NCBI GenBank assembly: GCA_028277295.1
Contig: JANQGN010000185.1
Span: 1-13,064 of the forward strand
Reading direction: 5' to 3'
DNA length: 13,064 nucleotides
Source: Rhodospira sp.
Lineage (GTDB): Bacteria > Pseudomonadota > Alphaproteobacteria > Rhodospirillales > Rhodospirillaceae
Under the pieces are notes generated by a model that made no database searches, was not told the DNA's origin, and was given only the letters and a program-made list of their open reading frames with translations. The position numbers and the translations under genes are program-made. Below are positions 8,120 through 13,064 of this stretch, one piece after another. Within the stretch, counting starts at the first letter, position 1. Each line of letters starts with the position of its first letter.

Positions 8120-8916
8120 CCGCTGCCGCCCAGGTTCCGCGCCGCGCGCCGCTGTGGCACGATGTTTCGCGGGCCTGTGCGGGCCAGGCGAGCCCAACGG
8201 CGCGCCCGGTGCTGCTGGGCCGGCTGCGCGGTCTGCTGGGCCGGCAGCTGGTTTCCCGCCTGTCGCGGGATGACCACGCCGCTCTCTTCCCGGTCACCGG
8301 GCACATGCCATCGCCCCTGGTGCCTCGGATGGACGGCCCGGCGCACCGGCCGGCGCTGACGATCCGGCTGATCGGCACCGCGGCACGTTGGGCCGATGCG
8401 GTCGGAGACGCCCTGACCGCTGTCACGGATGACGGACTGATCGTTCCCGGTGGTCGCCGGCCGTTGCTCGGACGCGGACCGATCCTGCATCAGCGCGAGC
8501 CCGGGGCGCTCTTATCGCCTACCTCGGCCGCGCGGGTTGTGCTCGAAACGCCGCTCTGCCTGGCCGACGGTGTTTCCCTCGACGGCCCCGCCCTGGGGCG
8601 GGCTGCGACTATTCGCTGGTATGGGCTGGCCCCCTGGCTCGATCCGGACACGCTCGCCTGGCTGGACCCGCGGCCGCCGCCGGACGGAGACTGGAACCGG
8701 CTGCGCCTTGACGGCCCGGCGCGCCGCGTGACGTGGACCCGCATCGCCCACCGCCAAGGTGAGCGCCCGGTGCCCATGACCGGCTGGATCGCGGCTTTCG
8801 CGCTGGACCACGAGAAGGCCGCCGTTCTGCCTTGGCTGCGCCTGGCAGAGGTCCTGCACGCCGGCCGCCACGCGAGCTTCGGCCTGGGGCGGGTGCGGAT
8901 CCGTACGCCAGCGTGA
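8116..8916 (+). CDS. cas6: Cas6-like pre-crRNA processing endoribonuclease
   Basis: This 266-residue protein has the C-terminal pattern of Cas6 (the PF10040 group). HRQG occurs at 212-215, a hydrophobic strand and helix follow, and then LRLAEVLHAGRHASFGLGRVRI, where the glycine-rich loop GRHASFGLG is at 250-258. Cas6 cuts the CRISPR precursor RNA within repeats to give mature crRNAs. The N-terminal ferredoxin-like half is less conserved. The catalytic histidine cannot be assigned; His15 is one candidate. The start is GTG at 8116, forming a GTGA overlap with the previous stop. The reading frame is open far upstream, but that part lies entirely inside the previous gene. It is the last gene of the operon, followed by a hairpin. 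Confidence 0.78.
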   Translation: MTAAAQVPRRAPLWHDVSRACAGQASPTARPVLLGRLRGLLGRQLVSRLSRDDHAALFPVTGHMPSPLVPRMDGPAHRPALTIRLIGTAARWADAVGDALTAVTDDGLIVPGGRRPLLGRGPILHQREPGALLSPTSAARVVLETPLCLADGVSLDGPALGRAATIRWYGLAPWLDPDTLAWLDPRPPPDGDWNRLRLDGPARRVTWTRIAHRQGERPVPMTGWIAAFALDHEKAAVLPWLRLAEVLHAGRHASFGLGRVRIRTPA

Positions 8917-9005
8917 AAACGCGATGAAGAACTGCGGACTCGGCGGGAATCCGTCGCCGGCCTCGGCGTCCTTCGAGATCCCGTTTCGTGTGTTGGAGGG
9001 GTGGA

Positions 9006-9038
9006 GGGGCCGGAGACGATGGACATCGCTCCGGCCCC
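9006..9038. terminator. Strong hairpin between convergent genes
   Basis: GGGGCCGGAG (9006-9015) pairs perfectly with CTCCGGCCCC (9029-9038). Inside, after a single bulged A, CGATG (9017-9021) pairs with CATCG (9024-9028). It lies between the end of the cas operon and the end of the minus-strand DUF4198 gene, so it could end transcription from both sides. There is no T-run on either strand, so it is not a classical intrinsic terminator. Confidence 0.5.
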
Positions 9039-9062
9039 ACCTTGGCCGACCGTGGGTCCGTC

Positions 9063-9947
9063 CTACTGGACGGAGAAGGTTAGCGAGGCCCCGTGATAGA
9101 CTTGGTTGGCCTTGCCGACCAGGTCGCTAAGCGGCCCCTCGGGCGTCACATCGTCCTTGTGTGACACCATGATGCGCCACTGTCCGGTGGTCTGCACCCG
9201 GAACTGCGCCCGTCCATTCTTGATGACCGAGAACAGAGCGAACCCATCATTCTGGCCGAACCCGGCGCTTTGGGCCGTGATGAACTCCATGCTCTTCGCC
9301 GAGACGGTCAGGGGCTCGCCGTGAAACAGCACGTCCACCTCGATGAGGTCGCCCACGTGGACGTCGCTGAGGTCGGTGCGTGGAATGATTTCCAGGTCGT
9401 GTCCCAGGGGCGCGGGGTTTGACCAGGTTCCCACCGTCACCGCCGACTTGGCGAACGCCTGGTACTTGACGGACATCAGCACCTTGTCGATGCCATCGAT
9501 CTCGTCGCGGGGCTTGAGCGCCAGGCGCTGGCGGCCCTCGGTGTCCATGTACTGGGTGTAGAAGGTGGGCCGCGAGACCGCCTCGAACTGATAGACGCCC
9601 TCGGCGCTGTCGGCGGTGAAGGCGATCTTCTGACTGGCCAGGTCGGCCGCGAACAGGGCGAAGTTCGGTGTCTCCATCGCCGGCTCGGCGAGCTCGGTGG
9701 CGGGCATCAGCAGTTCCGTTTGTTGACCGGTGGGATCAACCATGGCGAAGCGATCGACGATGACGCGGCCATTGGGGCTGTTGAGGATGTCGTCCGCCGG
9801 CAGGCTATGCCCCCAGCCGAGCGAGACCATGGCGTGAGGCGGCTGATGAGCGTGGGACTCGTGGGCATTAATCCACAAGGAGTGGGCCTGCGCCGACAGG
9901 GGCGCCAGGGCCAGCGACGTGGCAAGCAGGGCTAGGGCTGGTCTCAT
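9063..9947 (-). CDS. Secreted DUF4198-family protein
   Basis: This 294-residue protein has a clear signal peptide (MRPALALLATSLALAPLSAQA, with cleavage likely before HSLWINAHE). The mature start AHSLWI with nearby histidines, then HESHAHQPPHA, is typical of DUF4198 proteins. These are periplasmic or secreted beta-rich proteins often found near nickel, cobalt or other metal uptake genes; their exact role is not established. The sequence then shows long beta-strand segments to the end (YHGASLTFSVQ). The start at 9947 is chosen because it gives a standard signal peptide; a start at 9998 would put 17 unlikely residues before it. An AGAGGA ribosome binding site lies about nine bases upstream. The gene stands alone, convergent with the cas operon, so no operon context helps. 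A metal-linked role is suggested by the His-rich N-terminus and the upstream palindrome. Confidence 0.8.
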   Translation of the reverse strand: MRPALALLATSLALAPLSAQAHSLWINAHESHAHQPPHAMVSLGWGHSLPADDILNSPNGRVIVDRFAMVDPTGQQTELLMPATELAEPAMETPNFALFAADLASQKIAFTADSAEGVYQFEAVSRPTFYTQYMDTEGRQRLALKPRDEIDGIDKVLMSVKYQAFAKSAVTVGTWSNPAPLGHDLEIIPRTDLSDVHVGDLIEVDVLFHGEPLTVSAKSMEFITAQSAGFGQNDGFALFSVIKNGRAQFRVQTTGQWRIMVSHKDDVTPEGPLSDLVGKANQVYHGASLTFSVQ

Positions 9948-10059
9948 GGGAGACGTCCTCTCTCTTGAACAGGAAAACACGGCCGGCGGCCAGGGCACGC
10001 CTGATCCTCGAAACGGGCCGCCAGGCGATCAGCCGGCGGGCGCGCCGACGCCAGGCGCA

Positions 10060-10078
10060 TTTGCGAGGCATTCGCAAA
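10060..10078. promoter_or_regulatory. Candidate operator palindrome (Fur-family-like)
   Basis: TTTGCGA and TCGCAAA form a perfect 7-5-7 palindrome (spacer GGCAT), 113 bp upstream of the DUF4198 start. The TTGCGA-N5-TCGCAA layout resembles operators of Fur-family metal regulators in alphaproteobacteria. It lies just downstream of a possible promoter, which suits repression. The regulator identity is a guess from pattern. Confidence 0.4.
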
Positions 10079-10086
10079 ACATGGGC

Positions 10087-10115
10087 ACAATATATGTGGG
10101 TGTAGGGGGCGTAAA
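10087..10115 (-). promoter_or_regulatory. Candidate promoter of the DUF4198 gene
   Basis: Reading the minus strand, TTTACG (10115-10110) and TATTGT (10092-10087) are separated by 17 bases and could serve as -35 and -10 boxes. The predicted start falls at or near the palindrome at 10060-10078. Matches to consensus are weak; the position relative to the palindrome is the main support. Confidence 0.3.
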
Positions 10116-10236
10116 GGCCGCAGATCAGTACCGGCCGGGTGATCGCATATGGACCGAAAGGGTTTGGCCCGCCGGCGCAAACGACCATCGCACCAGACAT
10201 CATAGGCGGCATGATTGGCGAAAGCGCCCGTTATAC

Positions 10237-10339
10237 GTCATTGTGAGCCCGCGTCATAAGACGCGGGCGACGCAATCCAGGGGCGGAGGTCGTGCCGGGT
10301 GCCCTGGATTGTGTCGGAGCTCACGCTCCTCGCAATGAC
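10237..10339. repeat. Cloverleaf-like palindromic repeat element
   Basis: A 103-bp element has four nested stems. The outer stem is GTCATTGTGAG (10237-10247) with CTCGCAATGAC (10329-10339 region). Side hairpin 1 is CCCGCGTC-ATAA-GACGCGGG (10248-10267). The central stem is GACGCAATCCAGGG (10269-10282) with CCCTGGATTGTGTC (10302-10315). Side hairpin 2 is GGAGC-TCAC-GCTCC (10316-10329). The ends match the CATTGCGAGC...GCAATGAC style of dispersed palindromic elements seen in many alphaproteobacterial genomes. It encodes nothing and is presumably a miniature mobile or structural repeat. Confidence 0.75.
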
Positions 10340-10557
10340 AGATTAAGCATCGCTGTTCAAATGCGATCACCCTGTCAGTACCAGCTTCTCGGTCGCCGCC
10401 GGCCTCTCCACGGCGGCGCGGCGGGCGCTGACCGATCACGGCTCTCGTGCTGGTGAGACATGCGGGCTAGCCCCGCCGCGACCAGCGCTGCCCGACTCTG
10501 TCGAGGCGGCCGAGCGCACTCCGCGGGGTTGAAAAAGGCGCGGGCACTGGCCGACCT
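10340..10557. other. Intergenic stretch without recognised feature
   Basis: About 220 bp between two palindromic structures. Minus-strand reading frames here are short, interrupted and have no recognisable motif or ribosome binding site. Base composition stays GC-rich. Decayed gene remnants are possible but cannot be named. Confidence 0.5.
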
Positions 10558-10598
10558 AACCCCACCGCGATGAGACTCGCTCGTCGCGGGGGGTTATT
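10558..10598. terminator. Long bulged hairpin in intergenic region
   Basis: AACCCC (10558-10563) pairs with GGGGTT (10590-10595). After a bulged A, CCGCGATGAG (10565-10574) pairs with CTCGTCGCGG (10580-10589) through one G-T wobble, closing on a 5-base loop. TTATT follows on the plus strand, giving a weak terminator look, but no plus-strand gene ends nearby. On the minus strand there is no T-run. It may equally be a repeat or an RNA structure. Confidence 0.35.
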
Positions 10599-10634
10599 CG
10601 TTGTGTTGGCCCTGAATGGTCCCGGCGATCCGCC

Positions 10635-10756
10635 CTAGAGCAAATCCCGAGCGATCTGGCACAGATCGCCCTGGACGATCTTTTGGGGACGATTTGCTTG
10701 AAAAACAAATCATTATAGCATGTTGGGTGATTCAGAAATCACGCAACATGCTCTAG
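10635..10756. repeat. Composite palindromic element bounded by CTAGAGC/GCTCTAG
   Basis: A 122-bp segment has terminal inverted repeats CTAGAGC (10635-10641) and GCTCTAG (10750-10756). The left part has AGCAAATC (10639-10646) pairing with GATTTGCT (10691-10698) around an inner perfect hairpin GCGATCTG-GCA-CAGATCGC (10651-10669). The right part is a separate hairpin at 10717-10752. There is no reading frame. It looks like two related short elements placed side by side, or a MITE-like unit. Confidence 0.65.
10717..10752 (-). terminator. Hairpin after the mutase gene, possible terminator
   Basis: AGCATGTTG (10717-10725) pairs with CAACATGCT (10744-10752). After a G-G mismatch, GTGATT (10727-10732) pairs with AATCAC (10737-10742) around loop CAGA. 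On the minus strand it begins 21 bases after the mutase stop and is followed by ATAATGATTTGTTTTTC, a T-rich run. So this repeat hairpin may end mutase transcription. Confidence 0.5.
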
Positions 10757-10773
10757 ACGGCTCGACGCAGACC

Positions 10774-12969
10774 TCACGCCGCCTTGGTCGTATACCCAAG
10801 GGCGGCGTTCAGCTTGGCCATCAGGTCGATGGCTGCGTCCGGGATGGAGGTGCCCGGAGGGAAGATGGCCTTGGCGCCGGCCGCATACAGGGCGTCGAAG
10901 TCCTGTGGCGGGATCACGCCACCGACGACGATCAGGATGTCCTCGCGGCCCTCGGCATCCAGCGCGGCGCGCAACTCCGGCACCAGGGTGAGGTGACCGG
11001 CCGCCAGCGAGGAGGCGCCGACGATGTGCACGTCATTCTCGACGGCCTGGCGGGCGGCCTCCTGGGGCGTCTGGAACAACGGCCCAATGTCCACGTCGAA
11101 GCCCAGGTCGGCGAAGGCGGTGGCGATCACCTTCTGACCGCGATCGTGGCCGTCCTGGCCCATCTTGGCGATCAGGATACGCGGGCGGCGGCCGTCGTTG
11201 GCCTCGAAGGCCTCGACCATGCCCTTGACCTGGGTGACCACGTCGGACACGGCGGCGACCTCCCTGCCGTAGACGCCGGAGATGGCACGGATGTCGGCCT
11301 TGTGGCGACCGTAGACCTTCTCCAGGGCATCGGAGATCTCCCCCACGCTGGCCTTGGCCCGGGCGGCGGTCACGGCCAGTTCCAGAAGGTTCCCCTCGCC
11401 GCTGTCGGCGGCCTTGGTCAGCGCTTCCAGGTGCGGGCGCAGGGCTTCGCCGTCGCGCTCGGCGCGCAGGCGCTCAAGCTTTTCGACCTGTTCGCGGCGC
11501 ACGGCGGCGTTCTCCACCTTCAGCACCTCGATGTTGTCCTTGCCGGTGGCGCGGTACTTGTTGACGCCCACCACGGCCTGCATGCCGCTGTCGATACGCG
11601 CCTGGGTGCGGGCGGCGGCTTCCTCGATGCGCATCTTGGGGATGCCGGCCTCGATGGCCTTGGCCATGCCGCCCTGGGCCTCCACCTCCTCGATGTGCGC
11701 CCACGCCTTGCGGGCCAAGTCGTAGGTCAGGCGTTCCACATAGTAGCTGCCGCCCCAGGGATCGATGACGCGATTGGTGCCGGCCTCCTCCTGGATGAAC
11801 AACTGGGTCTGCCGCGCGATGCGCGCCGAGAAGTCGGTGGGCAGGGCCAGCGCCTCGTCGAGCGCGTTGGTGTGCAGCGACTGGGTGTGGCCCTGGGTGG
11901 CTGCCATGGCCTCGACGCAGGTGCGCACCACGTTGTTGAACACGTCCTGGGCGGTCAGCGACCAGCCCGACGTCTGGCAGTGGGTGCGGAGCGACAGCGA
12001 CTTGGTGCTCTTGGGCTCGAACTGGTGGATCAGCTTGGCCCATAGCAGCCGGGCGGCGCGCATCTTGGCCACTTCCATGAAGAAGTTCATGCCGATGGCC
12101 CAGAAGAACGACAGCCGGGGCGCGAAGGCGTCGATGGTCAGGCCGGCGTCCATGCCAGCCCGCGCGTACTGCACGCCATCGGCCAGGGTGTAAGCCATCT
12201 CCAGGTCGGCGGTCGCGCCGGCTTCCTGCATGTGATAGCCCGAAATGGAGATCGAGTTGTATTTGGGCATCTTCTGGGAGGTAAAGGCGAAGATGTCCGA
12301 AATGATGCGCATGGAGGGCATCGGTGGATAAATATAGGTATTGCGGACCATGAACTCCTTGAGAATGTCGTTCTGGATGGTCCCGGCCAGCTTGTCGGGC
12401 GTCACCCCCTGTTCCTCGGCGGCGACGATGTACAGCGCCAGCACCGGCAGCACCGCGCCGTTCATGGTCATGGACACGCTCATTTTGTCCAACGGAATGC
12501 CGTCGAACAGCTGGCGCATGTCCAGAATGGAGTCGATGGCCACGCCGGCCATGCCGACGTCGCCGGCCACGCGCGGGTGGTCGCTGTCATAGCCCCGGTG
12601 GGTGGCCAGATCGAAGGCCACCGACAGGCCCTTCTGTCCGGCCGCCAGGTTGCGACGGTAGAAGGCGTTGGAGTCCTTGGCGGTGGAGAACCCGGCATAC
12701 TGGCGAATGGTCCAGGGCCGTTGGACGTACATGGTGGGGTAGGGGCCGCGCAGGTAGGGCGGCTTGCCGGGGACCGTCTCCAGGAAGTCCAGCCCCTCCA
12801 GGTCGGCCGCCGTGTACAGCGGCTTGACGCTGATCTTCTCGGGTGTCTCCCACAGAAGGTGGTCCAGGTGCATGCCGGCCTCGGCATCGGCGGCGGCGCG
12901 CCAGGCCTCGGCGTCGCCCCGGGCGCGGGGCTGAAGGGCCAGAGTGGAGAAGTCGGGAATCGCGCTCAT
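10774..12969 (-). CDS. mutB: Methylmalonyl-CoA mutase large (catalytic) subunit
   Basis: This enzyme interconverts (R)-methylmalonyl-CoA and succinyl-CoA using adenosylcobalamin, in propionate, odd-chain and branched-chain catabolism or the ethylmalonyl-CoA route. At 731 residues it is full length for the large subunit. The N-terminal barrel contains MYVQRPWTIRQYAGFSTA with Tyr91 (Tyr89 in the Propionibacterium enzyme), Arg209 in MVRNTYIYPP, and His246 in SGYHMQEAGA, the known substrate-contacting residues. The C-terminal B12 domain carries GQDGHDRGQKVIATAF, in which His608 is the cobalt ligand, and later VVGGVIP and FPPGT. The start ATG at 12969 overlaps the stop of the small-subunit gene as ATGA. 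All key residues are intact, so the protein should be active. The gene symbol mcmA, scpA or bhbA is used in other species. Confidence 0.97.
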   Translation of the reverse strand: MSAIPDFSTLALQPRARGDAEAWRAAADAEAGMHLDHLLWETPEKISVKPLYTAADLEGLDFLETVPGKPPYLRGPYPTMYVQRPWTIRQYAGFSTAKDSNAFYRRNLAAGQKGLSVAFDLATHRGYDSDHPRVAGDVGMAGVAIDSILDMRQLFDGIPLDKMSVSMTMNGAVLPVLALYIVAAEEQGVTPDKLAGTIQNDILKEFMVRNTYIYPPMPSMRIISDIFAFTSQKMPKYNSISISGYHMQEAGATADLEMAYTLADGVQYARAGMDAGLTIDAFAPRLSFFWAIGMNFFMEVAKMRAARLLWAKLIHQFEPKSTKSLSLRTHCQTSGWSLTAQDVFNNVVRTCVEAMAATQGHTQSLHTNALDEALALPTDFSARIARQTQLFIQEEAGTNRVIDPWGGSYYVERLTYDLARKAWAHIEEVEAQGGMAKAIEAGIPKMRIEEAAARTQARIDSGMQAVVGVNKYRATGKDNIEVLKVENAAVRREQVEKLERLRAERDGEALRPHLEALTKAADSGEGNLLELAVTAARAKASVGEISDALEKVYGRHKADIRAISGVYGREVAAVSDVVTQVKGMVEAFEANDGRRPRILIAKMGQDGHDRGQKVIATAFADLGFDVDIGPLFQTPQEAARQAVENDVHIVGASSLAAGHLTLVPELRAALDAEGREDILIVVGGVIPPQDFDALYAAGAKAIFPPGTSIPDAAIDLMAKLNAALGYTTKAA

Positions 12970-13064
12970 CGGCTGGTCACTCCCAGATCAGCGTGCAGGC
13001 CGCGCAGCGTCCCCAGCACGTCGCATCCCATGTAGATGAACCGGTCGATGCCGGCGGCGGTGTA
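12966..13064 (-). CDS. mutA: Methylmalonyl-CoA mutase small subunit, C-terminal end (partial)
   Basis: Only the last 32 codons are in the window. They read YTAAGIDRFIYMGCDVLGTLRGLH and end in LGVTSR before TGA (12968-12966). The GIDRFIYMGCDVL pattern matches the C-terminus of the mutase small subunit, a catalytically silent, B12-free paralogue that pairs with the large subunit. The 4-bp overlap with the large-subunit gene, and the usual small-large gene order of heterodimeric mutases, support this. The rest of the gene lies beyond base 13064. Confidence 0.85.
   Translation of the reverse strand, partial: YTAAGIDRFIYMGCDVLGTLRGLHADLGVTSR

Noticed and set aside
9868..10212. Minus-strand reading frame across the DUF4198 start and upstream region
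   Set aside because: It runs through the putative promoter and palindrome and into the DUF4198 gene in another frame; no ribosome binding site or recognisable domain.
9948..10236. Cobalamin riboswitch upstream of the DUF4198 gene
   Set aside because: The conserved B12-box GCCACTG and the associated core were looked for on the minus strand and are not there.
9919..10338. Plus-strand 139-residue reading frame in the intergenic region
   Set aside because: It crosses most of the palindromic repeat and reads as low-information sequence; no homologue-like motif is visible.
8917..10773. CRISPR array downstream of the Cas6-like gene
   Set aside because: No regularly spaced direct repeats occur; the repeats seen are inverted and single.
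10720..12045. 441-residue plus-strand reading frame opposite the mutase gene
   Set aside because: The His/Gly/Val-rich translation mirrors the mutase codons; the minus strand encodes an intact, well-known enzyme.

Overview
This is a GC-rich window, most likely from an alphaproteobacterium of the Rhodospirillales type. That placement is inferred from the base composition, the methylmalonyl-CoA mutase gene pair, and the style of the dispersed palindromic repeats (CAATGAC-ended and CTAGAGC-ended elements). No rRNA or tRNA gene is present to confirm it.

Region 1 (77-8916, + strand) is one tightly packed operon of seven genes. I read it as a complete type III-D CRISPR-Cas effector module. The order is a small Cas10 with an intact GGDD but no HD domain, a single-domain Cas7 (RAMP), Csx10 (Cas5-like) with a long helical C-terminal tail, a double Cas7 protein, a Csx19-like protein, a large RAMP of the TIGR03986 type, and a Cas6-like processing endonuclease. 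The first junction overlaps by 8 bp and the other five by 4 bp (ATGA, or GTGA for the last), so translation is probably coupled. The set resembles the composition of the Synechocystis type III-Dv complex (Cas10, Csx19, Cas7-5-11 fusion, double Cas7, Cas7 with insertion). Here the Cas7 and Cas5(-Cas11?) parts are separate adjacent genes. There is no CRISPR array, cas1/cas2, CARF effector or ring nuclease in the window. The array and any signalling effector would have to lie before base 1 or elsewhere.

Region 2 (8917-9947) holds a short convergent gap with a strong hairpin, then a minus-strand gene for a secreted DUF4198-family protein. Upstream of that gene is a candidate promoter overlapped by a 19-bp palindrome that could be a metal-regulator operator.

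Region 3 (9948-10773) has no convincing gene. It contains a cloverleaf-like palindromic repeat, a long bulged hairpin, and a composite palindromic element bounded by CTAGAGC/GCTCTAG. The last hairpin of that composite sits just after the mutase stop codon and may act as its terminator.

Region 4 (10774-13064, minus strand) is the adenosylcobalamin-dependent methylmalonyl-CoA mutase large subunit gene. It overlaps by 4 bp the 3' end of the small-subunit gene, which runs off the window.
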